A DNA stretch of 64,000 nt from Asaia lannensis NBRC 102526 (GTDB taxonomy: Bacteria; Pseudomonadota; Alphaproteobacteria; Acetobacterales; Acetobacteraceae): contig NZ_JAMXQU010000012.1 in NCBI RefSeq assembly GCF_024054035.1, forward strand, positions 18,787-82,786, given 5' to 3'. Both the position numbers and the translations under genes were made by a program. The notes under the pieces are model-generated. The model worked only from the letters and a program-made list of their open reading frames with translations. It had not been told where the DNA came from and searched no databases. Each line of letters begins with the position of its first letter. Position 1 is the first letter of the stretch. Below, one piece after another: positions 8,789-19,400 of the stretch.

Positions 8789-9403
8789 TCAATGCCCGAT
8801 GTACCGGCCCGGTCGGTGGAAGGCTATCAGGACGCCACTTGTCGCAACGGCGCTCAGCGCGGAAAGCAATGCCTTGTCCAGCGGTAGAAAAAGCGCTGAG
8901 ATACCGAGAATAACAGCATCGAATGTCATCTGGACGCGTCCGGCATTGATGCCCCGTACTCGTTGCAACCACAAAGCCATGATCCCGGTACCCCCTACAC
9001 CTGCCCGATGCCGGGCAAGACACAGAATACCAAGACCGATAATCGTCCCCGCAAACAGGGCGGAGAAAAATGGCTGTATATAGGCGACATTGAGGACGAA
9101 CGGGATCTGGCCGGCGGCGAAGGTTATTCCAAAACTTGCAATCATGGTTCGAACAGCAAAGCCCGGACTCATGGCGCGTACTGCGAATAAAAGAAATGGA
9201 ATATTGATCAGTGAAAACAGGTTGCCCGGGCTGACAGGCACAAAATATGACAGAAGCAGCGATATTCCCGCCATTCCGCCCGTGACCAGCCCTGCCTTGT
9301 GAAGGCAGAGAATGCCCATCACGATCAGGCTGCATCCTATGAAAAATGCGTAGATATCCTCGGCGATTGAATGCCGCAGAGCCGGTACATGCGGCAACGT
9401 CAT
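8789..9403 (-). CDS. YitT-family membrane protein
   Basis: The 204-residue protein has about six hydrophobic segments. The first is about residues 18-40, with GCSLIVMGILCLHKAGLVTGGMAGISLLLSY; a later glycine-rich segment reads GTIIGLGILCLARHRAGVGGTGIMALWLQ. This matches the YitT (DUF161) integral membrane family. The cytosolic C-terminal DUF2179 domain of longer members is absent, so this is the short form. The transported substrate is unknown. ATG 9403 has AGGA nine nt upstream; the upstream M at 9439 lacks a site. Confidence 0.8.
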   Translation of the reverse strand: MTLPHVPALRHSIAEDIYAFFIGCSLIVMGILCLHKAGLVTGGMAGISLLLSYFVPVSPGNLFSLINIPFLLFAVRAMSPGFAVRTMIASFGITFAAGQIPFVLNVAYIQPFFSALFAGTIIGLGILCLARHRAGVGGTGIMALWLQRVRGINAGRVQMTFDAVILGISALFLPLDKALLSALSAVATSGVLIAFHRPGRYIGH

Positions 9404-9499
9404 GATTATATCCTGTATGCCCCCGGCTCCCGCCTGCAAGGCGCGCTCAAGAGCGGAAGCCGGGGTAACATTGTTGGTCTTTAAGGCAGAAATCCTGCC

Positions 9500-11149
9500 C
9501 TATGCGCTGTACAGTGTCCCTACCGCCTTGTGGAGGGCCATGGCGACTGGCGCAGCGTCATATCGCTTCATCCGGACCTCAATGAAATGCCCACGTGACG
9601 TCTCGTCGTTGCACGCCTTCAGAGCCTGCTCAAGCTCCTCTGGCGTCGAGACGGAGCTTACGCCCCAGTTTTCGCATCCGAGTGCCGCAGGAAGGAGATC
9701 ATAACGCCATTGAGCGAGATCATTGTAATAGGTTTCGCCGTCCTTGCACAAAAGACGCTCGATGAGATAGCCATCGTTGTTGATAAGAATGACAACCGGA
9801 TTGCGCTCGAACCGGGCGAACTGGCTGACTTCCTGCGCTGTGAGCTGATGCGATCCCTCACCCGTCACCAACACCACCCGTTGCGTTGGGGCTGCCATCG
9901 ACATCCCGAATGCCGCAGGCGTGGCCCAGCCGATGGATCCCCATAATGTCTGGTTGTGATAGGCGACGTTTTCAGGCAGCTGGATCTGGGCGAGCCCCAT
10001 CGACGCATTGCCGGTCTCAGCAGAAACGATATCGCCGGGCCTGAGAAACGCCTGCAGGCTGCTATAGAAAATCGCCGAGGTGATATGGCCTGCATTATCG
10101 GGTTGCGGTACGGCACGTGCCGGCAGGACGCGTTCATTGCGTGGCAACGTATCCGCTATGGCGATGAGCCGTTCGAGCACGTCGTGCATGAGAACATCAT
10201 CTATGCGCGTATCACCGGCAGTGACATGATCGGGCATGATATTGATGAGGCGATCCTGCGGAAGCTTCGCGGTGAAGGCGCCGGTGTTGAAATCGGTCTG
10301 CTGCATGCCAATTCCGAGAATGACATCGCTACCCTCAACGAAATCTGCCACGGCCTCATTCAGAAGATGCCCGTAATAGAGCCCAAGGTAGGAAAGTGAG
10401 GACTCTCGTACCATGCCTTTATCGGCGAACATCGTGGCATGGGGCAAACCGGTACGGTCGAGAAAGAGCTGTATGCTTTCCTTGCAGTCAAAGCGTGCGC
10501 TCAGGATGCCGGGTAAAACGCAGCTGTGGTCGCTCTCCATCAGTCGCTCGGTAATGAGCCCGACAGCTTTATCGAGCGACTTGGGGTTACTTTGTGGCGC
10601 CTGACGCGGCTTCGGTATCGAAGAGCCGATCGAAGCACCGGCATAGTCTGACGGAATGCCGAAATAGATCGGGCGCTTCTGAGAAGCCAATGTCTGCAGC
10701 GCTTTTTCAACGGCGTCGATACAGTTTTCAGGCGTCAGCACCGCACGGTCGCAGGTGAAGTCTTTCGCCGCGTTGAAAAAGGCCAGGAAATTGCCGTTTC
10801 CCAACGTGTGATGAACCAGCTTGTCGGAGCCGAGGACGGACGAAGACGGCATACCGACGATATGAATGATTGGCAGGTGCTCTGCATAGGATCCTGCAAC
10901 CCCATTCAACGCACTGAGTTCGCCAACGCCGAACGTGGTGCTGAGAGCGGCAATACCATTCACGCGCGCATATCCGTCGGCACTGTAAGCGGCATTGAGC
11001 TCGTTGCAGCTCCCGACCCAGGTCATGTCTTCGCGTGCGCAGACCGCGTCTTCAATGGGGAATGCGTAATCACCGGCAACACCGAAAACGTGGCGAACGC
11101 CAAGATCGGCGATGCGGTTCAGCAAATGCTCTATCACGGTGGCATTCAT
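9500..11149 (-). CDS. Thiamine-diphosphate-dependent alpha-keto acid decarboxylase (pyruvate/indolepyruvate decarboxylase family)
   Basis: The 549-residue protein has the three-domain ThDP decarboxylase layout. N-terminal GVRHVFGVAGDYAF and the catalytic Glu in SCNELNAAYSADGYAR (about 45-60) are followed by the His-His pair in KLVHHTLGNG (about 110) and the cofactor motif GEGSHQLTAQE...INNDGYLIERLL (about 430-465). It decarboxylates a 2-keto acid to an aldehyde. The C-terminal half (NDGYLIERLLCKDGETYYNDLAQW) resembles indolepyruvate/branched-chain decarboxylases more than Zymomonas-type PDC, so the substrate is open. ATG 11149 has GGAAGGAG at good spacing, unlike the upstream candidate at 11176. 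It is divergent from a LysR regulator, its likely controller. Confidence 0.85.
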   Translation of the reverse strand: MNATVIEHLLNRIADLGVRHVFGVAGDYAFPIEDAVCAREDMTWVGSCNELNAAYSADGYARVNGIAALSTTFGVGELSALNGVAGSYAEHLPIIHIVGMPSSSVLGSDKLVHHTLGNGNFLAFFNAAKDFTCDRAVLTPENCIDAVEKALQTLASQKRPIYFGIPSDYAGASIGSSIPKPRQAPQSNPKSLDKAVGLITERLMESDHSCVLPGILSARFDCKESIQLFLDRTGLPHATMFADKGMVRESSLSYLGLYYGHLLNEAVADFVEGSDVILGIGMQQTDFNTGAFTAKLPQDRLINIMPDHVTAGDTRIDDVLMHDVLERLIAIADTLPRNERVLPARAVPQPDNAGHITSAIFYSSLQAFLRPGDIVSAETGNASMGLAQIQLPENVAYHNQTLWGSIGWATPAAFGMSMAAPTQRVVLVTGEGSHQLTAQEVSQFARFERNPVVILINNDGYLIERLLCKDGETYYNDLAQWRYDLLPAALGCENWGVSSVSTPEELEQALKACNDETSRGHFIEVRMKRYDAAPVAMALHKAVGTLYSA

Positions 11150-11209
11150 TGCACTGTGCTCCTTCCATGGGGACATGGCCGGGATACATGCTTTGTCTTA
11201 CATTGGATA

Positions 11210-11233
11210 ATATGATATATCGATGCATCATAT
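11210..11233. promoter_or_regulatory. Candidate LysR-regulator operator between the decarboxylase and lysR genes
   Basis: A perfect inverted repeat, ATATGAT-N10-ATCATAT, lies in the 96-nt divergent intergenic region. It is 61-84 nt upstream of the decarboxylase ATG and 13-36 nt upstream of the LysR ATG. This spacing and the T-N11-A core agree with LysR-type recognition sites that activate the neighbour and repress the regulator's own gene. Confidence 0.5.
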
Positions 11234-11245
11234 AGGGTAATTACT

Positions 11246-12157
11246 ATGAGTTCGCATCAGATCACGTTTCGCGAGCTGTCGCATTTTCTGGCCGTGGTGA
11301 GTCAGGGCGGCTTCGTCCGCGCCAGTCAGGCACTCAATATAAGCCAGCCCTCGGTGAGTCAGAGTATCCGGAGCCTGGAAGCCAAGATCGGTGCGGCGCT
11401 TATCCTGCGTGGCAGACGCTCGATCTCCCTGACCGAAAAAGGCCAGATCTTCCTCCGTTATGCAGAAAGGACGCTGAATGAGGAGGTAACCCTCCGCGAA
11501 AGGCTGTCTGAAACGCGTGAGGCTATCGACGGGCCGCTACATGTGACTGTGCCCCCGGCTATTGCCTCGATCTGTTTTCCGGGCATCATCGATGTTTTCT
11601 GTCGCACCTATCCCGAGGTAACGCTCGAAATCGACGAGTGCCCGTCGGATCGGCTGATCCCTCGTCTGCGCAGCGGCAGGACCGAAATTGCAGCCCTCAT
11701 TCTGCCGGTAACAGAAAAGGATATTCATCTCCATCCGCTCGGGAGTGACCAGCTCTGTCTTGTCGTGCCCGACACCCATCTCCTGGGCGGCGCGCGATCA
11801 ATACGCCTCGTCGACATGCTGGAAGAACGGCTCGTGCTGCTGCGTGAGGATTTCAAGATCAACCGTTTCATTGCCCAGGCTTATGCCGAGCATGGAGCAC
11901 AGCCTCAGGTCGCAGGGCGTACCAGCGATATCTATCTGCTTATGGCGATGGTGCGGGCGGGCGTAGGGCTTGGGATCGTTCCGTCCCTGTTATGCCATGG
12001 ACAATGGATGCAGGGTCTCAGTACCTTGCGTATGATGGACCCGACAATCAGTTTCGACCTCGTCATGGCCACGCGCAAAAACCATGTCCTGTCACGTGCA
12101 GCCGAAGCCTGGACCCGCGTCTGTCAGGAACACTTTGCCGACAATCGGCATGGATGA
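11246..12157 (+). CDS. LysR-family transcriptional regulator
   Basis: The 303-residue protein has a standard LysR layout: winged helix at about 7-65 (FRELSHFLAVVSQGGFVRASQALNIS, QPSVSQSIRSLEAKIG), linker helix, then a substrate-binding domain (about 92-298, PLHVTVPPAIASICFPGIIDVF...). The gene is divergent from the alpha-keto acid decarboxylase and shares an inverted-repeat operator candidate with it, so it probably senses a keto acid, aldehyde or related metabolite. The effector cannot be read from sequence. Its 3' end faces the bcsD end (convergent, 116 nt apart). Confidence 0.9.
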   Translation: MSSHQITFRELSHFLAVVSQGGFVRASQALNISQPSVSQSIRSLEAKIGAALILRGRRSISLTEKGQIFLRYAERTLNEEVTLRERLSETREAIDGPLHVTVPPAIASICFPGIIDVFCRTYPEVTLEIDECPSDRLIPRLRSGRTEIAALILPVTEKDIHLHPLGSDQLCLVVPDTHLLGGARSIRLVDMLEERLVLLREDFKINRFIAQAYAEHGAQPQVAGRTSDIYLLMAMVRAGVGLGIVPSLLCHGQWMQGLSTLRMMDPTISFDLVMATRKNHVLSRAAEAWTRVCQEHFADNRHG

Positions 12158-12273
12158 ATTCCTGACGCTTCCGACCGGTGTCCCAATGGAACGACATGAT
12201 TTCAGCCATGCACGGCCCCTCCGCCCCTCCTGAACGCGTTATATCCATCGAAGGAGCAAACCGGGTTCGCGGT

Positions 12274-12705
12274 TCAGGCTTCGGCTGAGGGATCGACGAC
12301 GAAAACCATACAATTCCCGGTCCGTTCATCTTTCGTCGGACGTATAGTGACGCTTTCACCGATCTGCGCAAACCAGCCTGTAAAAAGACCTGCATAAAGC
12401 GACGAAAACCAGAACCCGGCCGGTTGCCCCAGTGCGCCGACACGCAGCACGTCATGTATCTTGATCGAAAACAGGTTCCGATCCTGATCCAGCATCAGAT
12501 CGGCATGTCCCCAACCGATACGCGCAAGGCACGCATTGCACTCCAGTTCGAATCCTTCTGTCGTCCCGCATTCAGGCAGCGGCATACGGTGCGCCATACG
12601 CAGGCCCACACTATGCAAAAGCGCGTTGCTCTCCTCCTCCCCGGCCTGGAGATCGAGTTCGGTGGCAAGAGAATGAATGAATAGAGAAAATTCAGGCGAG
12701 ATCAT
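12274..12705 (-). CDS. bcsD: Cellulose synthase subunit BcsD
   Basis: The 143-residue protein matches AxCeSD/BcsD (about 156 residues in Komagataeibacter). The N-terminus FSLFIHSLATELDLQAGEEESNALL and the centre ACLARIGWGHADLMLD and VGALGQPAGFWFSSLYAGL align with the known family. BcsD forms a periplasmic octameric ring that guides glucan chains into crystalline ribbons. The start ATG overlaps the bcsC stop (ATGA), showing translational coupling. It is the last gene of the operon. No clear terminator was found in the 116 nt before the convergent lysR end. Confidence 0.88.
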   Translation of the reverse strand: MISPEFSLFIHSLATELDLQAGEEESNALLHSVGLRMAHRMPLPECGTTEGFELECNACLARIGWGHADLMLDQDRNLFSIKIHDVLRVGALGQPAGFWFSSLYAGLFTGWFAQIGESVTIRPTKDERTGNCMVFVVDPSAEA

Positions 12706-15700
12706 TTCGTCCCCAGAAAGCTGTATTTGGCAGCGACAAAAGCCCTGACTTCATTCCACGGTCCGGCACGCTGATAATCCGCGTTGAGACTGAGCTTGAG
12801 ACTGGGCGTCATGCGATAATCGACGGCGCCGTAGATACCCCCTGTCAGACCATTTGCCGAGTTGCCTTCCTGATAGGCGTAGAGCGGCGCAACATTTGCA
12901 AGGAGAGCCTGCGAATCCGGATTATTCGGGAAGGTTTCGGCGCGGTTCGAGTGATAGGTCTGATAACCTGCGCGCCCGATGACGCGCCAGTCGATCTGCT
13001 TGTACGACCCGGCATAGGTAACCGGGAAGGTGAAGGCGAGGAAATTCTGTGGCGAGAAGTAACCGCCATTACCGTATGTAAACTGATACTCGTTACGGTC
13101 GTAGCCGAACCATGTCAGATCCGTGCCGACATGAAGGTTCTGCTGCCCCCAGTCCCAGACCTTGATCTGTCCGCCGGCCCCGGCTTCATATCCCGTGTTG
13201 CTCTTCGTATTTCGGCCGGTGAGATAAGATCCGCCGCCACGCATGTAAACAGATGCATCTGCATCGCCATAAGCCAACTGGGCGTACAGACGATTCCTTG
13301 TCACCCCGCCCCATGTCGCTCCGGAAGCGTCACGTAAACCGGAATATGAGACGAGTGAGTCCTGCACAGACCGTCGCTCTACTCCCACGGTCAGGATGGT
13401 GTTGCGCGCAAGCTTCGGAGCAATGCTGACGCCACCCAATACATTGGTGACTGCAAACCCAAGTGGCGAGGTTCCTGCATCGAGCGTCAGCCATCGCCAG
13501 TCATAGCGCGCCGAGAGAGCGACGCCCGTCGCGTTGAAGGCACTGCTCTGGTTGACTGCTCCGCCAATAACGGAATTGAGCGGGTTATAGCCAATATCGC
13601 GTGGGCCGTTGACATCGCCCGAGCGGTAGGAGCGGCTGCTCAGGAAGGTGGGTGTTGCGGCAAGCCTGATGTGACCGCCCCCGACGGGCAGTGTCCCAGC
13701 CACGTCCGTCGTCACGTTGCTCAGACCGTTGAGCCCTGAACCCGAGCGTGAATCGATGCCGGGCGATATGTTGACGGATGCCGCCATACCATCACTGATC
13801 TGGGTAAGATCGGCATCCATCTGGCGGATCAGCGGATCGGTCTCGTTGCTGACAAGTGTCACATCCTCGCTCGCGAACGGATTGGGACGAGTGAAAGCCT
13901 GCCCCCGTTCAGGCGCAATCTGCTCGATGCGAAGCAGTCGCGCCTGCGCAAGTTCGCGCACGGCAGCACGGATATTTCCACGAGCCCGATCGAGCTGGGC
14001 TGCCGCATACCAGCTGCGCGGGTCCGTCGGTGCAATCGCGTTCATCTGCTGAAGATAGCCACTCGCTTCCGCATAGCGATGCATGGCGATCGTCGTCTGG
14101 ATCAGCGCGAGATAAGCATCGAGATCACCCGGATCGTGCTGAACGGCACGGAGGTTGATCTGATATGCCTGTGCATATTGCCCGCCCGAGGCATAGAGCC
14201 GCGCCAGCGCAAGATTGGCGGCGACTGGCGGATTGGGTTTATCCAGAGCAGGCGCAAGCGCCTCGTAAGCCCTCGCGCGATTGCCATGCTCATTCAGACG
14301 ATCGGAGGTTGCTACGGCAAGAGCCGTATCGATCTGGGCGAGTTGTGTGACCTGCTCCGGTGTCAGCGTGACTCCTTTGAGCCACGCTGAAAAACGCCTC
14401 GCACGTTCGAGATCGCGCATATGTAGAAAGGCACCGGCGAAGGCGACGCGCTGGGCCGGATTAAGCCGACCACCCGCATGAGCGATCTGTATATCGAGCA
14501 GCTGAGCGGCACCTGCGGCATCGCCCCGGTCATAGAGACCCATGGCAGCGGCCTGGGCAAGGCTACCATCCGGATCGCCCTGATCGAGTATATGCGCGAA
14601 GTAGAAGCGTGCCGCTTCACGATCCGAGGGCGCATTGGCCAGATCCTGCCTGAACGCCGCACGACGGAGCACGGCCTGCAACTCGGGTGTCATTGCTCGT
14701 TCCGGCACGAGTGCACGAAGCCGCGTCACGGCTGCATCGTCACCGGTCTGTGCCGCATAGTAAAGCGCTGCCTGCAGACTCGCCTGGTCGCGCTCAGAGG
14801 ACGCGTTGAGCAAGGGTGCCATAACCTGATCGGCATCGCTGCGTCTGTTCTCGGCAATCAGGGCCTGAGCGTAATGCAGCCGCGACCAGGGCGACAGGGC
14901 GTCGTCACGGTCGGCCCTTTGCAGAATGCTCAGGCGTTCGGCCTGTGTACTCGCCTGCGCCGCCTGACTATCGTAAATCAGGGCCTTGAGCTGAGCGTTT
15001 GGCACCGAGCTGTCGGAAAGGACGGCATTAGCCTCATCAAAGCGCCGATCGTCGATCAGGGCGCGCACCAGTCGCTCGCGATAGGACACATTACGTGGCT
15101 CAGCCGAAAGCAGCGAACGGTAGATGGTGATCGCCTCATCGCGTCGCCCTGTCCGTTCGAGAATATCCGCTCTCATGGCCTTAAGCCAGGATTGACCGGG
15201 GGCATGCGCGATAAGCGGGTTGATGAGCGCCAGCGTCTCCGCATAACGCTCCTTGGCAAAAAGATAGTTTGCCCGTGCATAGGTGTCATTCAGAACGGCA
15301 CCGCTTTCTGCTGCACGCCAGCGCGCGGCAGAAGCCGGATCGGCCTGTATGGCGCGCTCGAGATAGGTACGAGCCTCGGCATCGCGTTTCTGTCTCAGCA
15401 AGGTGACACCGAGCCCTCCAAGTGTATCGGGATCGTTCGGTGCCAGGGCGAGGCCCTGTCTGAACGCCACAACAGCAGCCTGAAGATTGTTGGACCTCAG
15501 CGCGTCCCATCCCTTCTGCCGTTCGATCTCGAAAGGCTTGAGCGTTCCACCAAGCGCACGCCCGCGCAGCGCCTGTATATCCCTGTCATCCGGATGAGCA
15601 TTCAGATAGGATGAAATAAGGGAATCTGACGTTGCATTTGCGGGAAGCCACAGAACGGATTGACGCGTCGTCGCAGCGATCTGCTCTTTCTGGGCACCGG

Positions 15701-16412
15701 TCAGGCCAGCCATCTTGCCGAGCGCCTCAAGGCGCCGAATACCCGTAATACGCGTCTTTTCGTCCCAGACGAGCGATTGCGCATAGGCAATCTGGTATTC
15801 AATGTTGTCAGGTGACGACGATACCAGCTTTCCAAGACCTTGCTGGGCCTTCGTACGCTGCTCCGGCACACCTGCAAGAGTGCGATAGTATTCCAGCGCA
15901 TAGAGCGATGGCGGCCGATCCGGAAACGCTCGCAGATACGCTGCTGCGGCCTGCGCAGTCGCACCCCGTTGTGACAGTGCACGTGCATTCTGGACTTCCG
16001 GTGCGGGTGCCGCGCGTGCCTGGAGATCCATGTCGAGCTGGCGGCCCGCGTCAGGGTCGTTGCTGTGGTCACGGATCTGCTTGAGTATGCGATGGGCATC
16101 GGCGATGTCGCCGTCCTGCAAACTCATCTGCCCTTCGAGCGCCAGAACATCCGGGTCGCTCGGCGCAAGCTGTCGCGCCTGGCTGAGCGCGACGCGGGCT
16201 TCATCCATGCGTCCATGCTCGAACCAGTATCTCGCCCGTTTGATAACCGGTTGCAGAATACGCGCCGTATCGGACGTCTGTACTGTCTGTGCGACAGCAA
16301 CACCATTGCATAGCGGCAAGCTTATCCCGGGAAGCATTCCTGTGCAGAGTACGGCCCGCAAGGCGAGCTGGGCTCTGCCTCTCTCCTGCTGGGCAATCTT
16401 CTTATTTGTCAC
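12702..16412 (-). CDS. bcsC: Cellulose synthase outer-membrane export protein BcsC
   Basis: This 1236-residue protein has an N-terminal secretion signal (about 15-45), a long TPR solenoid (about 50-850, repeats such as PNDPDTLGGLGVTLLRQKRDAEARTYLERA), and a C-terminal outer-membrane beta-barrel (about 950-1236, ending AAKYSFLGTK). BcsC carries the nascent glucan chain across the periplasm and outer membrane. The GTG at 16412 is chosen: AGGA precedes it by 8 nt and it overlaps the bcsAB stop by 11 nt; an ATG at 16442 inside bcsAB is the alternative. Length fits the family (about 1150-1325). Confidence 0.92.
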   Translation of the reverse strand: MTNKKIAQQERGRAQLALRAVLCTGMLPGISLPLCNGVAVAQTVQTSDTARILQPVIKRARYWFEHGRMDEARVALSQARQLAPSDPDVLALEGQMSLQDGDIADAHRILKQIRDHSNDPDAGRQLDMDLQARAAPAPEVQNARALSQRGATAQAAAAYLRAFPDRPPSLYALEYYRTLAGVPEQRTKAQQGLGKLVSSSPDNIEYQIAYAQSLVWDEKTRITGIRRLEALGKMAGLTGAQKEQIAATTRQSVLWLPANATSDSLISSYLNAHPDDRDIQALRGRALGGTLKPFEIERQKGWDALRSNNLQAAVVAFRQGLALAPNDPDTLGGLGVTLLRQKRDAEARTYLERAIQADPASAARWRAAESGAVLNDTYARANYLFAKERYAETLALINPLIAHAPGQSWLKAMRADILERTGRRDEAITIYRSLLSAEPRNVSYRERLVRALIDDRRFDEANAVLSDSSVPNAQLKALIYDSQAAQASTQAERLSILQRADRDDALSPWSRLHYAQALIAENRRSDADQVMAPLLNASSERDQASLQAALYYAAQTGDDAAVTRLRALVPERAMTPELQAVLRRAAFRQDLANAPSDREAARFYFAHILDQGDPDGSLAQAAAMGLYDRGDAAGAAQLLDIQIAHAGGRLNPAQRVAFAGAFLHMRDLERARRFSAWLKGVTLTPEQVTQLAQIDTALAVATSDRLNEHGNRARAYEALAPALDKPNPPVAANLALARLYASGGQYAQAYQINLRAVQHDPGDLDAYLALIQTTIAMHRYAEASGYLQQMNAIAPTDPRSWYAAAQLDRARGNIRAAVRELAQARLLRIEQIAPERGQAFTRPNPFASEDVTLVSNETDPLIRQMDADLTQISDGMAASVNISPGIDSRSGSGLNGLSNVTTDVAGTLPVGGGHIRLAATPTFLSSRSYRSGDVNGPRDIGYNPLNSVIGGAVNQSSAFNATGVALSARYDWRWLTLDAGTSPLGFAVTNVLGGVSIAPKLARNTILTVGVERRSVQDSLVSYSGLRDASGATWGGVTRNRLYAQLAYGDADASVYMRGGGSYLTGRNTKSNTGYEAGAGGQIKVWDWGQQNLHVGTDLTWFGYDRNEYQFTYGNGGYFSPQNFLAFTFPVTYAGSYKQIDWRVIGRAGYQTYHSNRAETFPNNPDSQALLANVAPLYAYQEGNSANGLTGGIYGAVDYRMTPSLKLSLNADYQRAGPWNEVRAFVAAKYSFLGTK

Positions 16413-19400
16413 GGTGGAGTTCCTGTGCCCGACGTCTGGCATGAGTGGTCAACACGCGGAAGAGAATCAGGACACCGAGCCCAACCCCGATAACGGCAAG
16501 CAAGATCACACGGAACGGATGGTCACCCAGATAAAGATCCGGCCAGAACCAGAAAGGAAGCGAGCCCACTGCGTAACTTGGCATGTTTCGCGTAGCGAGA
16601 ATCTGCGTTCCGTTAACGAGCACGAGATCGCCCTGGATACGGGGCTGCGTTTTGGGATCGCGCATCGTCTGAACCAGACGTTCGAGCCCTTGCGGATTTT
16701 CGCTCAGCATGATGAGCATCGTCGCGTTGGAGGAAAAAGGCGACCGTCGCTCGATCAGCGCGCCTCCGTCTCCCATGGAGGTTGCGGTACCGATCGACTG
16801 CAGGGATTTCTCCACGCCTCCCTCAACCTCTGTATCGACCGCACGCGTGAGCATACGAAACGGCTCCAGCAATGATGACCGACTGTAATTCAGCGTGGTG
16901 CCGGTAAAGCTGTACGGCGTACCACGCAGAAACTTCTCGAAATTGGGAGAAGAGGCGGTATTTTCCATCACGATGAGATTGCGCGTTTCGTTGTCCGATA
17001 CCGTGTCCGCATAGAGCACGGAAAGACCGGAAACAGGAAAATGGGTGGAGGCTCCGATCATCCCGACGAGATCGAGAAAAGCTGTCTCCATCCCTGCTGA
17101 ATGCGCCGAAGGAAGAACGATTGCGGTATCGGACAGATCGGCCATGCGTGTAAACGGGAAGCCGGAATTGGCGAAATAGGCCAGATTGGGCAGTCGTGTG
17201 TAGTGATAGGCACGCGTCAAATCGATGGTGGAATCAGGATCTATGCTCATGCGCAGATCCTCCGTCATGCCACTGCAGTCGCGTCGCCCGATCGGTCGGC
17301 TCTCAAGGTAAAAACCAAGCGTGTTGGCGCCATAAATAGCCCAAGGAGGAATCGACACATGGGCGGATTGCACGCGCGAGGCATCGGGCCACAATCTTCT
17401 GAGCCAGTCAGGTAAGTCCGATGGTGGGGCGAGTGAGACACTTTTCAGATAAATGCCGTTAACGCTGACATCCACATGCGAGCGCTTGCGGTCGATCTCA
17501 GTCCCGAGCGGTCCCCGCACCGTGAAATGCATGCTGAGCGGATGGTTGCGCCATGTGTAGATATCCGGCGTCGTGCGGAACGGAACAGAAATCGTGCCGG
17601 GCACATAGCCATAACCTTGGAGGGAAGAGAGAGCGACGAGATCGCCTATGCGGATTGGCTGAGTACGTGTCACAAATCCAGGCGCATCGAAGGGTTTACG
17701 TGGATCGATCGATACCTGAGGCGCCGCGATACGCTGCTCATGCGGAAACCCTTTGCTTCCGAACGCAATAGAACGTGCCGCCGCCACGACCTCGTCATCC
17801 GAACGCCCGGTCACAATCAGGAGCGTGCCGAACGCATCATTGGCATTGACGGTCTCGAGCACAGTAGGACCCGTGACCTGCGCCTGTCCGGAAAGGAACG
17901 GGCCGAGCGTATTGGCAGGTCCGACGACGACCGCACTCCCCGAGGGCGGCAGTTGCGCCATAACGGGAAAATTTGCGCCGCGATAATCTGCAAGCGACCC
18001 GAACCACGATGCCAGGACAGCAGAGGCTTCGAGCGTGCGCGGCGAACTATGGCTCGGCATGACGAAAGGGATACGGGCCGGCGTAAGGACGGCATCGTTG
18101 AAAAAGGGGGCCGGTAGTGCGGCGAGGTCTCGAGCCGGTGGCAGGGGGGCAGAGGTAATGGAGATGCTGGATTGCCCCAGTATCTTCGCCCAGAGGAGCG
18201 GGCTTGTCTGGTCTCCGCAACTCAGCGTGTATTGGCCCGCAAAGTGGAAGGTCAGAATGTTGTGCTCTTTGAAGAAAAGAGGGTTGATCGTGAAGCTCAG
18301 GGCATCGAGTTGCGGCTTGAGCTTGTCCGGATGGATAACGCCGATGAACTGATCGTTGAGAAAAATGGTCACGCCGCTGCCAGCGGGTAACATATCGGGC
18401 GAAAGCGACCCGCTGAGCGTCAGCGTTGCCGCCGTGACGACTTCAGAAGGTGGAACACCGAAATTGAGCCCCTGAATCGGGATCCAGGGTGTCATGATCA
18501 TCGTGTCCGCACTGCCGAGCTGGGTAAAACTCCATGATGTGGTATGCGCATTCTCAAGCTCTTCACGACCTGCGCCCAGTGGCTCTGCCTGGCCAGAGGC
18601 ATTGGATGACGGCAGCGAGCCTCCTGTAGCAGCGGGCAAGGTCGGGGACGCTGGTGCTGGCCCGGATCGGTCGGGGCTCCCTGTCACATCCGATGCGATG
18701 CCGGCACTTGTAGGAACATTCGCCCGACCAGGCGGCGCAGATACGATATCCTGGGCCGGCGTGGATGGGCGAGGTATTTCGCCCGACCCATGAGGCATGG
18801 GAAGATCGTCCGGGGTCTGCTGTGCCCAAGCGCGGCCGCCCCCCAGAAGAGACGACGCGAGAAGTGTTGCTGCGACAACTCTTACGATGCCTGTTTTCGG
18901 ACGCACGATCACAGCGGTTTTGTGTAGGGTAGGCTGGGAAACCTTCGGCTTGAGCGATACGGCGCGCTGCCGCTGCCGGAATGTTGCCGGTTTGAACAGA
19001 TCGACGATACTGCGCAGGATAAGGAGGATGGAACGTGGCAGACTGTCGGGCCTGTAATCGGCCCAGGACGTCCAGGCATCGAGACGCCCGAATATAACGC
19101 GCACAATCTGTGCCTCCTGAATAATGGTCGTGGAAGCCCAGCTCAGGGCAAGCGAGCCCTTCTCCGTGGCGCGGATCACCTTTGCCGGAAGTGGATAGGT
19201 CTCCTGCATATCCGGCACGAGAACATGAATCATGCTGCCTGAAGGCAGAGCCTCGACCGGCGCATGACCGTGCAACAGGCACCCGCCATAGGACATGTTT
19301 TCACTTGTGTATTGGAACATGCGTCCATCTGCAGTGCAGACTGTAACAGGAACAACCATGTCGACACGGGGCGAATTGCGTATCTGCATCGACTCACGCC

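Noticed and set aside
14478..15614. 378-codon plus-strand open frame
   Set aside because: Antisense shadow of bcsC; no domain, while the minus strand has TPR repeats.
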